64,000 nt of DNA, from positions 124,001 through 188,000 of the forward strand of contig ONKU01000001.1 in assembly GCA_900318535.1 (NCBI GenBank), written 5' to 3'. This document shows positions 7,739-16,313 of this stretch, in pieces. Made by a program: the position numbers and the translations under genes. Numbering within the stretch: the first letter of the stretch is position 1; every line of letters begins with the position of its first letter. The DNA comes from an uncultured Prevotellaceae bacterium (lineage in GTDB: Bacteria; Bacteroidota; Bacteroidia; Bacteroidales; Muribaculaceae). The notes beneath the pieces were generated by a model that saw only the letters and a list, made by a program, of their open reading frames with translations, did not search any database and had not been told where the DNA came from.

Positions 7739-9547
7739 TTAAAGGATGGATTTGTCGCGGTACTTGGTGTGGAGGATTTCGTGGGCCTTGCCTTGTAAGG
7801 GTTTGCCCAGGAACTCCCGGTAGAGACGCAGGATGACGGGATTCTCGTGGCTCTTGCGCAGTTTCTTGCCGACGTCCTCACTGTAGATGGCCCGCTGGCG
7901 TGCCTTGATGACCTCGATGTCGCCGTGGTGGTAGGGCTGGCCCGTGCCGCCGATGCAGCCACCGGGACACGCCATCACCTCGATGACATGATAGTCCAGC
8001 TCACCGGCACGCAGTTTGTCCATGACGATGCGGGCGTTGGCCAACGTATTGACCACGCACACCTTCAGTTCAAAGCCGTCGAGGTCGATGACGGCCTCAT
8101 GGATACCGTCTAGACCGCGCACCTGCTCAAACTCGACATGTGCCAGTTCCTTTCCTGTGAATTCCTCATACACCGTGCGCAAAGCAGCCTCCATGACGCC
8201 ACCCGTCGTGCCGAAGATGGCACCGGCGCCGCTGGAGTCGCCCAACGGCATATCGAACTCGCCGTCCTGAAGGCCGTCAAAGTCGATGTTCATGCGCTTG
8301 ATCAGTTCGGCCAGCTCGATAGTGGTAATCGAGTAGTCCACGTCGGGGTTGCCGGCGGTGATGAACTCGTCGCGGGCACATTCATATTTCTTGGACAGGC
8401 ACGGCATCACCGAAACCACCACCAGTTTGTCGCGGGGAATGCCCATGCGCTCGGCCCAATAGCTCTTGAGCACGGCGCCCAGCATCTGGGCGGGTGACTT
8501 GCAGGTCGAGGGATACTCGCGCAGGTCGGGATAATCGTTCTCGAAGAAGTTGACCCATGCCGGGCAGCACGAGGTGGTGATGGGAATGCGCACTGTCTTG
8601 TCGCCGGCGATGAACTTGCGCAGTCGGTCCACAATCTCGGCCGCCTCTTCCATGATGGTGATGTCGGCACCGAAGTCGGTATCGAACACATAGTCTACAC
8701 CTACCTTGCGCAGGGCCGTGATCATCTTGCCAGTGACAATGGTGCCCGGAGGCATACCGAACTCCTCGCCTAGCGCATAACGCACTGCGGGAGCCGTCTG
8801 GGCCACGACAATCTTATCGGGATCAGCCACATCGACCAGCAGGTCCTCGACGTAGTTGCGCTCGCTCAGGGCGCCCACAGGTCCGTGGATGGCGTCGAAC
8901 TTGCACTTGGTCGTGCAGTGGCCGCAGCAGGTACATTTATAGGGATTGACCACATGGGGATGACGCAGGTCGCCCACAATGGCCTGGCTGGAGCAGCCAC
9001 GCTTGCAGGCGCCGCAGCCCTTGCACTTGTCGGCATCGATCTTGTAAGACATCACCGACAGGAACTTCTTGCCGCCAATCTCGTAGATGTAGTCATGCAA
9101 CATGGCGTCCATCGACAGCTGCTTGGGATAGGAACTCCAGTGCTTGGAGTCGTCCATCAGCTGATGGGCAGTGAAATCGACATACTGCAGACGCTCCTCG
9201 AGCAGACGGCCATCGATGATGTGTGTCTTGACGATATCCTCAACATCCTCGGGGTGCACCTGCACGTAGGTCGTATTGTCGGGCATAATCCTGACGATGG
9301 GACCCTTGGCACAGAAGCCGAAGCAACCCGTTGCCACGACGTCAACACGGCTACCCAGACCGTAGTCGGCAATGACGCGAATGAAATTGTCAATGATTTT
9401 CAGGCTGCCCGATTCATAGCAGGATGAGCCGCAGCAGCACAGCACCTGAACGTGGGTGTTAGCGATCAAACCATAAGCCTTTTCGGCATAGTTCGACTGC
9501 ACTTCTCCATTCGAATTGTTTAGTGACTTATCTTGTTGAGATTCCAT
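7739..9547 (-). CDS. Second [FeFe] hydrogenase, mosaic of HydB ends and HydA core
   Basis: The 602-residue protein starts at ATG 9547 (a TTG two codons upstream is less likely). Domain order: a thioredoxin-like [2Fe-2S] domain (about 30-125; CCCGSSC and TGCFGFC); a two-[4Fe-4S] ferredoxin domain (about 170-222; CKGCGACKRGC and CTCCGHCTTKC); then the H-cluster domain with all three signatures, TSCCPAW (325-331), MPCLSKKYE (381-389) and EVMACPGGCIGG (from 523), and the small-subunit tail KLRKSHENP. All H-cluster cysteines and the proton-transfer cysteine are present, so it should be catalytic if matured. The N-terminal and ferredoxin parts resemble the ends of HydB (12289-14196) rather than HydA, and no NADH/FMN domain is present. 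It has its own promoter, 434 bases after hydC. Electron partner unknown. Confidence 0.9.
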   Translation of the reverse strand: MESQQDKSLNNSNGEVQSNYAEKAYGLIANTHVQVLCCCGSSCYESGSLKIIDNFIRVIADYGLGSRVDVVATGCFGFCAKGPIVRIMPDNTTYVQVHPEDVEDIVKTHIIDGRLLEERLQYVDFTAHQLMDDSKHWSSYPKQLSMDAMLHDYIYEIGGKKFLSVMSYKIDADKCKGCGACKRGCSSQAIVGDLRHPHVVNPYKCTCCGHCTTKCKFDAIHGPVGALSERNYVEDLLVDVADPDKIVVAQTAPAVRYALGEEFGMPPGTIVTGKMITALRKVGVDYVFDTDFGADITIMEEAAEIVDRLRKFIAGDKTVRIPITTSCCPAWVNFFENDYPDLREYPSTCKSPAQMLGAVLKSYWAERMGIPRDKLVVVSVMPCLSKKYECARDEFITAGNPDVDYSITTIELAELIKRMNIDFDGLQDGEFDMPLGDSSGAGAIFGTTGGVMEAALRTVYEEFTGKELAHVEFEQVRGLDGIHEAVIDLDGFELKVCVVNTLANARIVMDKLRAGELDYHVIEVMACPGGCIGGTGQPYHHGDIEVIKARQRAIYSEDVGKKLRKSHENPVILRLYREFLGKPLQGKAHEILHTKYRDKSIL

Positions 9548-9613
9548 TGGCAATTAGCTAGTTAATCATTCACGGGATTGGGACAATGATGGATATCAAC
9601 CCAAATTAACTCA

Positions 9614-9644
9614 CAAAATTACGAATTTTCTTCCAATCCTGCAA
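9614..9644 (-). promoter_or_regulatory. Bacteroidetes-type promoter of the second hydrogenase
   Basis: Minus-strand TTG (9644-9642), a 20-base spacer, then TAATTTTG (9621-9614). The predicted start near 9607 leaves a leader of about 60 bases before ATG 9547. This makes the second hydrogenase a transcription unit separate from hydBAC. Confidence 0.65.
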
Positions 9645-9689
9645 TAAATGGAATCATTTAACGTGAATTCGATAAAATCAACGTAGATT

Positions 9690-9855
9690 TCACGGGGGCT
9701 TACCCGCGACAGACTGCAACGTGTGGTCGCCACCGGCGGCGACGCGGGGATATGCCACCACCCGTGGTGCCTGCCACTGCACTCGCTATGCTCGTTTAGA
9801 TGGCAGGTATCACGGGTTACTCAAAGGACACCCTGCGGGTGTTGCTCCATCCTGG
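9690..9855. repeat. String of short hairpins, MITE-like intergenic element
   Basis: Successive self-complementary units can be read: GTCGCCACCGGCGGCGAC (9728-9745), CACCACCCGTGGTG (about 9758-9771), TGCCA...TGGCA (about 9774-9804) and ACACCCTGCGGGTGT (about 9829-9843). No gene is present. It resembles in style the folded element at 16511-16848. Confidence 0.5.
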
Positions 9856-9861
9856 TACCAA

Positions 9862-9887
9862 TAGAGACGCAAAATTTTGCGTCTCTA
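9862..9887. repeat. AGACGC palindrome, intergenic full copy
   Basis: A perfect palindrome with core AGACGCAAAATTTTGCGTCT. Near-copies occur inside lptG (34649-34673) and the M64 peptidase gene (53962-53986), and half a copy occurs upstream of the TPR gene (37851-37863). Confidence 0.8.
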
Positions 9888-9915
9888 CATCTTTGTCGAA
9901 TGCACAATAACTCAA

Positions 9916-9956
9916 GAAAGCGGGAGGGCTCTTCTGAGTTGAGTCCTCCCGCTTTC
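9916..9956 (-). terminator. Hairpin terminator after hydC
   Basis: GAAAGCGGGAGG (9916-9927) pairs with CCTCCCGCTTTC (9945-9956) as a 12-bp GC-rich stem, 26 bases past the hydC stop. No long T-run follows, so it may be a stabilising 3' hairpin or a weak intrinsic terminator. Confidence 0.55.
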
Positions 9957-9981
9957 GGGTAATTAGTGATGTTTAGTGTTC

Positions 9982-10476
9982 TTAGTCCTGAGCTGAAACG
10001 CTTTCGAGGATCTGGCGAACGTCCTTGACGTCGAGACGTCCATAGACGTGCTCACCGATCATGACAACGGGTGCAAGACCGCAGGCGCCCACGCAGCGCA
10101 GGCAGTCGAGCGAGAACTTGCCGTCGGGAGTGGTCTCGCCTACCTCGATGCCCAAGATGCGCTTGATTTCCTCAAGCAGACGCTCGGAACCGCGCACGTA
10201 GCAGGCGGTACCCAGGCATACTGAAATGGGGTGCTTGCCCTTGGGGGTCATGGTGAAGAACGAGTAGAACGTCACCACGCCATAAACCTTGGAAGCGGGC
10301 ACGCCCAGCTTGCGGGCGATGATGCGTTGCATCTCCTCGGGGAGGTAGCCATGCAATGCCTGGCACTCGTGCAGCACATTGATCAATTCACCGGGCTTGT
10401 TGCCGTGCTTGTCGCAGATCTCCTCGACCTGTTGAACTACGGTACACGCCAGTTTGATTTCTTCTTTCTTCTTCAT
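9982..10476 (-). CDS. hydC: HydC / NuoE-like [2Fe-2S] subunit of the hydrogenase
   Basis: At 164 residues this is the NuoE/24-kDa-type thioredoxin-fold subunit. A helical N-terminal part (INVLHECQALHGYLPEEMQR) is followed by GVVTFYSFF and the [2Fe-2S] ligands, CLGTAC (near 91-96) and CLRCVGAC (near 132-139). In trimeric [FeFe] hydrogenases this subunit works with HydB in electron transfer to and from NAD(P)H. The gene starts 28 bases after the hydA stop, so it is in one operon with hydB and hydA. The order hydB-hydA-hydC differs from the common hydC-hydB-hydA. Confidence 0.94.
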   Translation of the reverse strand: MKKKEEIKLACTVVQQVEEICDKHGNKPGELINVLHECQALHGYLPEEMQRIIARKLGVPASKVYGVVTFYSFFTMTPKGKHPISVCLGTACYVRGSERLLEEIKRILGIEVGETTPDGKFSLDCLRCVGACGLAPVVMIGEHVYGRLDVKDVRQILESVSAQD

Positions 10477-10504
10477 ATCTCGTTATTGATGTTTTGATTC
10501 GGAA

Positions 10505-12274
10505 TTAGTGAATGGATTTATCAAAATAGTGCGTGTGAAGCAGGTGATGTGCCTTCTCGCCACAGGGCTCGCCCAGGAAGTCCTTGTAGAGCTTCTGGAT
10601 GTCGGGGTTCTCGTGGCTCTTGCGCAGTGCCTTGCCCTCGTCCTCGCGGTAAACGGCAGCGGCACGTGCCTTGAGAATCTCGATGTTGCCGTGGTGGTAG
10701 GGCTGACCAGCACCGCCGATGCAACCGCCGGGACATGCCATCACCTCAACCACATGGTAGTTGAGCTTGCCGGCACGCAGCAGATCCATGACCTTGCGGG
10801 CATTGCTCAGGGTGTGAGCGATGCAGACCTTCAGCTCAAAGCCGTTGAGGTCGATGGTAGCCTCCCTGATGCCTTCCAGACCGCGCACTTCGTTGAACTC
10901 GAGGTGCGGCAGGGTCTTGCCGGTGTGCACCTCATAGACGGTGCGCAATGCAGCCTCCATCACACCACCGGTGTTGGCGAAGATAGCGCCTGCACCTGTG
11001 GACTCGCCCAGAGGAGAGTCGAAGTCGCCATCGGGCAGGTTGGCGAAGTCGATGTTGGCGCGCTTGATCAGGCGGCCCAGCTCGCGGGTCGAGATGCTGT
11101 AGTCCACATCGGGATTGCCATCCACCTTGAACTCGTCACGACCGCACTCGTACTTCTTGGCCAGACAGGGCATGATCGAAACGACAACGAGTTTCTCGCG
11201 GGGGATACCCATCTTCTCGGCCCAGTAGGTCTTAGCAACAGCGCCAAACATCTGAGCGGGCGACTTGGCAGTCGAGGGATAATCCAGCAGATCGGGATAC
11301 TCGTGCTCGTAGAAGTTCACCCAAGCGGGGCAGCACGAAGTCATCACGGGCAGTTTCACGTCCTTATCGCCAGCAAGGAACTTGTTGAGGCGACCCAGGA
11401 TCTCAGTACCCTCTTCCATGATGGTGAGGTCGGCGGCGAAGTCGGTGTCGAACACGTAGTCGAAGCCGAGGTCACGCAACGAGGTAGCCAGCTTGCCGGT
11501 AACGATGGTGCCGGGCTTCATGCCGAACTCCTCGCCCAGAGCAACGCGCACGGCGGGTGCGGGCTGAGCGATAACCACCTTATCGGGGTTGGTGAGGTCG
11601 TCCATGAGCTGGTTGGTATAATCATGCTCGGTGAGGGCACCGGTGGGACATACGGCGACGCACTGGCCGCAGTAGGTACAGTTGGTGTCCACGAACATCT
11701 TGTCGAAGGTGGGAGCGATGGTGGTGTTGAAACCACGACGGATAGCGCTCAGCACGCCTACGGACTGCACGTTGTTGCAGACGCTCTCGCAACGGCGGCA
11801 GTAAACGCACTTCTCCATGTTGCGGGAGATGGCGGGGGTGAGCTCTTGCTTGCGCTCGCTCTGTTCGCCACCGTTATAGGGCATTTGGCGGATGTTGAAG
11901 CGCATTACCAGGCGCTGGAGTTCGCAGTCGCTGCACTTGGGGCAGGTCAAGCAATCGTTGGGGTGGTCGCTAAGCATGAGCTCGGCAACGGTCTTGCGGG
12001 CGCGAATGACGCGGGCACTGTTGGTGTGAACCACCATACCCGGAGTCACGCGGGTGGCGCAGGCGGGAGCCAGATTGCGACGACCTTCGATCTCAACAAC
12101 ACAAATGCGGCACGAGGCGGGCATGTTCTGTACACAGGTGCCCTCCAGGTCAATGTGGCACAGGGTGGGAATGCTGATGCCAACGGTCTTGGCGGCATCA
12201 AGCAGCATGGTCCCTGCGGGAACAGTTACCTCGTGTTTATCAATCGTCAGAGTGATCATATTCTTTTCTTCCAT
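10505..12274 (-). CDS. hydA: HydA, catalytic subunit of the trimeric [FeFe] hydrogenase
   Basis: The 589-residue protein starts at ATG 12274 (MEEKNMITLTIDKHEV), 14 bases after the hydB stop. Domains: plant-type [2Fe-2S] ferredoxin fold (about 5-80; PASCRICVVEIEG); a His/Cys [4Fe-4S] domain (HPNDCLTCPKCSDC, about 104-117); a two-[4Fe-4S] ferredoxin (CVYCRRCESVC and CTYCGQCVAVC, about 156-210); and the H-cluster domain with TSCCPAW (312-318), MPCLAKKYE and EVMACPGGCIGGAGQP, plus the small-subunit tail. This is the layout of HydA in bifurcating hydrogenases (group A3-like), which oxidise NADH and reduced ferredoxin together to make H2, or run in reverse. An upstream extension of the frame to 12319 would overlap hydB and is not needed. 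Confidence 0.95.
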   Translation of the reverse strand: MEEKNMITLTIDKHEVTVPAGTMLLDAAKTVGISIPTLCHIDLEGTCVQNMPASCRICVVEIEGRRNLAPACATRVTPGMVVHTNSARVIRARKTVAELMLSDHPNDCLTCPKCSDCELQRLVMRFNIRQMPYNGGEQSERKQELTPAISRNMEKCVYCRRCESVCNNVQSVGVLSAIRRGFNTTIAPTFDKMFVDTNCTYCGQCVAVCPTGALTEHDYTNQLMDDLTNPDKVVIAQPAPAVRVALGEEFGMKPGTIVTGKLATSLRDLGFDYVFDTDFAADLTIMEEGTEILGRLNKFLAGDKDVKLPVMTSCCPAWVNFYEHEYPDLLDYPSTAKSPAQMFGAVAKTYWAEKMGIPREKLVVVSIMPCLAKKYECGRDEFKVDGNPDVDYSISTRELGRLIKRANIDFANLPDGDFDSPLGESTGAGAIFANTGGVMEAALRTVYEVHTGKTLPHLEFNEVRGLEGIREATIDLNGFELKVCIAHTLSNARKVMDLLRAGKLNYHVVEVMACPGGCIGGAGQPYHHGNIEILKARAAAVYREDEGKALRKSHENPDIQKLYKDFLGEPCGEKAHHLLHTHYFDKSIH

Positions 12275-12288
12275 GATGCTATCGAATT

Positions 12289-14196
12289 TTAATAAACCGA
12301 GATGGCGTCGAAGCGGCAATTAGACTTACACATACCGCAGCGGATGCACTCGAAGGGGTTAATAATGTGAGGTTTGCGAATGTCGCCCATGATGGCGTTG
12401 GCGGGGCACTTGCGGGCGCAGGCGCCGCAACCCTTACACTTGGAGGCTTCAATGCTGTAGGTCACAAGGGCCTTGCACTGCTTAGCGCGGCAGGTGTGCT
12501 GTTTCACGTGCTCCACATATTCGTCCCAGAAGTTGTTGATAGTCGATAACACGGGATTGGGAGAGGTCTGTCCCAGACCGCACAGGGCGGTGTCCTTGAT
12601 GATCTCGCCCAGCTCTTTCAGGCGGTCGAGGTCTTCCATAGTGCCCTTGCCCTCGGTGATGCGGGTAAGGATCTCGAGCATGCGCTTGTTACCGATGCGG
12701 CAGGGCGTGCACTTACCGCAGCTCTCGTCGCAAGTGAACTCGAGGTAGAACTTGGCCACGCTGACCATACAGTCGTCCTCGTCCATGACGATCATACCGC
12801 CAGAGCCCATCATTGAGCCCGAAGCAGCCAGATGCTCATAGTCGATGGGGGTGTCAAGGTGCTTCTGCGTCAAGCAGCCGCCCGAGGGGCCACCGGTCTG
12901 CACAGCCTTGAACTCCTTACCGTTCTTCACGCCACCACCGATGTCGTAGATGATCTCGCGCAGGGTGGTACCCATGGGAACCTCGATAAGGCCCACATTA
13001 TTAATCTTACCTGCCAGTGCGAACACCTTGGTACCCTTGCTCTTCTCGGTACCGATCGAGGCGAACCAGTCGGCGCCCTTGGTCAGGATGATGGGCACGT
13101 TGGCGAGGGTCTCGACGTTGTTCACGTTGGTGGGCTTCATGTTGTAACCGGCCTCGGCGGGGAAGGGAGGCTTCAGGGTGGGCTCGCCACGCTTGCCTTC
13201 CATCGAGTGGATGAGCGCGGTCTCCTCACCGCAGACGAATGCACCGGCACCGTAGCGGATTTCGATATCAAAGTCGAAATCGGTGCCCAGGATGCTCCTG
13301 CCCAGCAAGCCGTATTCGCGAGCCTGCTGGATAGCGACCTTCAGGCGGTGTACAGCCAGGGGATACTCGGCGCGGATGTAGATCAGACCCTTGTGTGAGT
13401 TGATGCAGTAACCGCAGACGGTCATTGCCTCGATCACCGAGTTGGGGTCACCCTCCATGATGGAGCGGTCCATGAATGCACCGGGGTCGCCCTCGTCGGC
13501 ATTGCAGACCACATACTTCTCATCGGCATCATAGCCACGGGCAAAGCCCCACTTCATGCCGGTGGGGAAGCCGGCGCCACCGCGTCCACGCAGACCTGAG
13601 GCCTTGATGATCTCGATCACCTCCTCGGGGGTCTGGTTGAGCAGTGCGTTAGCAATACCCTGGTAACCGTCACGGGCGATGTACTCCTCTATGTTCTCGG
13701 GGTCGATGAGGCCGCAGTTGCGCAGAGCGATACGCATCTGCTTGCGGTAGAAGTCCATGTGCTTGCTGTCGCTCACGGTCTTGTTGGTCTTGGGGTCAAC
13801 ATAGAGCAGACGCTCTACACGGCGACCGCCGATGATATGCTCCTTGACAATCTCGGCAGCGTCCTCGGGCTTCACCTGGGTGTAGAAGGTGTTGTCAGGC
13901 ATGATCTTGACAATGGGGCCCTTCTCGCAGAAGCCGAAGCAACCGGTAGTGATCACATCCACCTTGTCGGTGATACCGTTCTCTTCAATAGCGGCCTTGA
14001 GGTTATCTACGATTTTGTGGCTGTTGGACGCCTTGCAACCGGTACCGCCGCAGCACAGCACTTGCAGGTGCTCGGCTCCCGTAGCAAGACCACAACACTG
14101 CTCTGACGACTGGTCAGAACTTTCCTCACGCAGTGCCAACAGTTGTTGCGCACGCTTCCTCAAACTGTTGAGGTCGTTAATAGAAAGTATTTTCAC
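12289..14196 (-). CDS. hydB: HydB, NADH/FMN-binding subunit of the hydrogenase (NuoF-like)
   Basis: The 635-residue protein contains: an N-terminal thioredoxin-like [2Fe-2S] domain (about 42-130; CCGGTGC at 48-54, TGCFGFC at 84-90); a NuoF FMN/NADH domain with GLRGRGGAGFPTG (201-213) and NADEGDPGAFMDRS (232-245); an SLBB region (about 390-440); the NuoF [4Fe-4S] domain, CGKCTPC (493-499) with CGLGQTSPNPV; and a C-terminal two-[4Fe-4S] ferredoxin (CKGCGACARKC 587-597, CIRCGMCKSNC 617-627). It is the flavin electron-splitting subunit in this family. It is the first gene of the hydBAC operon. A possible -7 element (TAATTTTG, minus strand 14270-14263) lies upstream, without a clear -33. Confidence 0.95.
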   Translation of the reverse strand: MKILSINDLNSLRKRAQQLLALREESSDQSSEQCCGLATGAEHLQVLCCGGTGCKASNSHKIVDNLKAAIEENGITDKVDVITTGCFGFCEKGPIVKIMPDNTFYTQVKPEDAAEIVKEHIIGGRRVERLLYVDPKTNKTVSDSKHMDFYRKQMRIALRNCGLIDPENIEEYIARDGYQGIANALLNQTPEEVIEIIKASGLRGRGGAGFPTGMKWGFARGYDADEKYVVCNADEGDPGAFMDRSIMEGDPNSVIEAMTVCGYCINSHKGLIYIRAEYPLAVHRLKVAIQQAREYGLLGRSILGTDFDFDIEIRYGAGAFVCGEETALIHSMEGKRGEPTLKPPFPAEAGYNMKPTNVNNVETLANVPIILTKGADWFASIGTEKSKGTKVFALAGKINNVGLIEVPMGTTLREIIYDIGGGVKNGKEFKAVQTGGPSGGCLTQKHLDTPIDYEHLAASGSMMGSGGMIVMDEDDCMVSVAKFYLEFTCDESCGKCTPCRIGNKRMLEILTRITEGKGTMEDLDRLKELGEIIKDTALCGLGQTSPNPVLSTINNFWDEYVEHVKQHTCRAKQCKALVTYSIEASKCKGCGACARKCPANAIMGDIRKPHIINPFECIRCGMCKSNCRFDAISVY

Positions 14197-14331
14197 GTTG
14201 TAGAAAATGAATTAGTTATAAGTTGATTATTCCTTTTGAGTTTATGTTCGGTTTTCAGGCTTCAAAATTACTCCTATTTTCTGAATTACAGAAATATTTC
14301 GGCAAATAATTATACTAATTGGGTAAAAATG

Positions 14332-14377
14332 CAAAAAAAGAGCTGGCACCCCGTCAATAGAGGCGCCAGCCGTTTTT
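14332..14377 (-). terminator. rpsA terminator (works on both strands)
   Basis: GCTGGCACC (14342-14350) pairs with GGCGCCAGC (14362-14370). On the minus strand the hairpin is followed by seven Ts (14339-14333), a good intrinsic terminator about 20 bases past the rpsA stop. On the plus strand TTTTTT also follows. Confidence 0.8.
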
Positions 14378-14392
14378 TGATTTCGATTAGGA

Positions 14393-16219
14393 TTACTCCT
14401 CGGTCTTGGGAGCTTCGTCCTTGCCCTCGTTCTGCTCGAGCTGAGCCTTCAGAGCGGCCAGGCCGTCATTCACGTCACCCAGGGTAGTCTTCTCCATCTG
14501 AGGAACTGCGGGAGCAGCCTCGGCAGCGGGTTTGTTAGCGGCTGCGGCAGCCTGGCGGCGTGCCTTGCGAGCCTCACTGCGCTGCTCATCCTCAAAGATG
14601 CGGCTGTGCGACAGGATGATGTGCTTGCTGTCCTTGTTGAAGTCGATCACCTTGAACTGCAAGGTCTCGCCCTGCTTGGCGGTGGTGCCGTCTTCCTTGG
14701 TCAGGTGCTTGGGAGTTGCAAAGCCCTCAACGCCGTAGGGATCCAGACGGATCTGGCCACCACGCTCGGTGAGCTCGCTGATGGTACCCTCGTGCACGCT
14801 GCCCTTGGTGAAGATGGTCTCGTAGGTTTCCCAAGGATTCTCCTCGAGCTGCTTGTGACCCAGGCTCAGACGACGGTTCTCCTTGTCGATGTCGAGAACG
14901 ACAACGTCGATGGGAGCGTCAACCTTGGTGAACTCGCTCGGGTGCTTGATCTTCTTGGTCCACGACAGGTCGCTGATGTGAATCAGGCCCTCAACACCCT
15001 CTTCCATCTCAACAAAGATGCCGAAGTTGGTGAAGTTGCGCACCTTGGCGGTGTGCTTGCTGCCAACGGGGTACTTCTCCTCGATGGTGTCCCAAGGATC
15101 GTTGGTGAGCTGCTTGATGCCCAACGACATCTTGCGGTCCTCGCGGTCCAGAGCCAGGATAACGGCCTCGACTTCGTCGCCCACCTTCATGAAGTCCTGA
15201 GCAGGACGCAGGCGCTGTGACCAGCTCATCTCGCTGACGTGAATCAGGCCCTCGACGCCGGGAGCCACCTCAACAAATGCACCGTAGTCGTACATAACGA
15301 CCACCTTGCCCTTGATGTGGTCGCCCACCTTGAGGTCGGGATCCAGGGCATCCCAGGGATGCGGCTGGAGCTGCTTCAGACCCAAAGCGATGCGGTTCTT
15401 CTCCTCATTAAAGTCGAGGATCACCACGTTGAGCTTCTGCTCGGGTTGAACGATGTCGGCGGGATTGTTTACGCGACCCCACGACAGATCGGTGATGTGA
15501 ATCAGACCGTCCACGCCACCCAGATCGATGAACACACCGTAGTTAGTGATGTTCTTGACGGTACCCTCGAGTACCTGACCCTTCTCGAGCTTGGACATGA
15601 TCTCTTTCTTCTGCTGTTCGAGCTCGGCCTCGATGAGTGCCTTGTGGCTCACAACAACATTGCGGAAGTCCTGGTTGATCTTCACGATCTTGAACTCCAT
15701 GGTCTTGTCAACGTAGTCATCATAGTTGCGGATGGGGCGTACGTCAATCTGCGAACCGGGCAGGAAGGCCTCGATGCCAAATACATCGACGATCATACCA
15801 CCCTTGGTGCGGCACTTGATGTAACCCTTGATGATCTCGTTGTTCTCAAGCGCTTCGTTAACGCGGTCCCAGCTCTTGGCCTGACGTGCACGACGGTGCG
15901 AGAGCACGAGCTGACCCTTCTTGTCCTCACGGTTTTCTACATACACTTCAACAGTGTCACCCACCTTGAGGTCGGGGTTGTAACGGAATTCGCTAACGGG
16001 AATGATGCCGTCCGACTTAGCACCGATGTTAACCACTACCTCGCGCTTGTTGATCGAGATAACAGTACCTTCGGTCACTTCATCCTCCTGGAACTTGTTC
16101 AGGGAGTTGTCGTAGGTTTTTTCCAGTTCTTCAAAAGATTTGTCTCTTTTGGTCTCGCCTTTTTCATAGGCGTCCCAATCGAAATCGGCGATTGGAGAAT
16201 TTTTTAATTCTTCGCTCAT
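14393..16219 (-). CDS. rpsA: 30S ribosomal protein S1
   Basis: The 608-residue protein carries six S1 RNA-binding repeats, recognisable from their turns: EGTVISINKREVVVNIG, KGYIKCRTKGGMIVDVFG, EGTVKNITNYGVFIDLGG, KGKVVVMYDYGAFVEV, TAKVRNFTNFGIFVEMEEG and EGTISELTERGGQIRLDP. Repeats 3-5 are the most typical (GLIHxSxLSW endings). An acidic N-terminus and an Ala/Glu-rich tail (about 560-608) complete it. S1 helps the 30S subunit bind mRNA. The gene stands alone with its own promoter (16284-16313) and terminator (14332-14377). Confidence 0.97.
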   Translation of the reverse strand: MSEELKNSPIADFDWDAYEKGETKRDKSFEELEKTYDNSLNKFQEDEVTEGTVISINKREVVVNIGAKSDGIIPVSEFRYNPDLKVGDTVEVYVENREDKKGQLVLSHRRARQAKSWDRVNEALENNEIIKGYIKCRTKGGMIVDVFGIEAFLPGSQIDVRPIRNYDDYVDKTMEFKIVKINQDFRNVVVSHKALIEAELEQQKKEIMSKLEKGQVLEGTVKNITNYGVFIDLGGVDGLIHITDLSWGRVNNPADIVQPEQKLNVVILDFNEEKNRIALGLKQLQPHPWDALDPDLKVGDHIKGKVVVMYDYGAFVEVAPGVEGLIHVSEMSWSQRLRPAQDFMKVGDEVEAVILALDREDRKMSLGIKQLTNDPWDTIEEKYPVGSKHTAKVRNFTNFGIFVEMEEGVEGLIHISDLSWTKKIKHPSEFTKVDAPIDVVVLDIDKENRRLSLGHKQLEENPWETYETIFTKGSVHEGTISELTERGGQIRLDPYGVEGFATPKHLTKEDGTTAKQGETLQFKVIDFNKDSKHIILSHSRIFEDEQRSEARKARRQAAAAANKPAAEAAPAVPQMEKTTLGDVNDGLAALKAQLEQNEGKDEAPKTEE

Positions 16220-16283
16220 TTAAATTGTTAATAATAAGTTAGTTAAACAGCCTTTTCGGACACGTTCCCGAAAAGCGCGACTG

Positions 16284-16313
16284 CAAAGGTACAACAAATT
16301 TCCTGATCCACAA
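16284..16313 (-). promoter_or_regulatory. Bacteroidetes-type promoter of rpsA
   Basis: Minus-strand TTG (16313-16311), a 19-base spacer, then TACCTTTG (16291-16284). The predicted start near 16277 gives a leader of about 55 bases before ATG 16219. This is one of the best promoter matches in the window. Confidence 0.8.

Larger units (their letters stand above)
9548..9981. other. Gene-free stretch between hydC and the second hydrogenase
   Basis: It holds the promoter at 9614-9644, a string of short hairpins at about 9690-9855, the AGACGC palindrome at 9862-9887 and the hydC terminator hairpin at 9916-9956. The only open frame (plus strand 9723-9962) is made of these repeats and looks non-coding. 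Confidence 0.6.

Noticed and set aside
9723-9962. 79-residue plus-strand frame between hydC and the second hydrogenase
   Set aside because: Made of hairpin repeats and the AGACGC palindrome (it contains IETQNFAS, the translation of the repeat); not a gene.
10508-12292. 594-residue open frame on the plus strand opposite hydA
   Set aside because: Exact shadow of hydA on the other strand; low-complexity Val/Gly/His-rich product, no domain. Long antisense frames are common in GC-rich genes.
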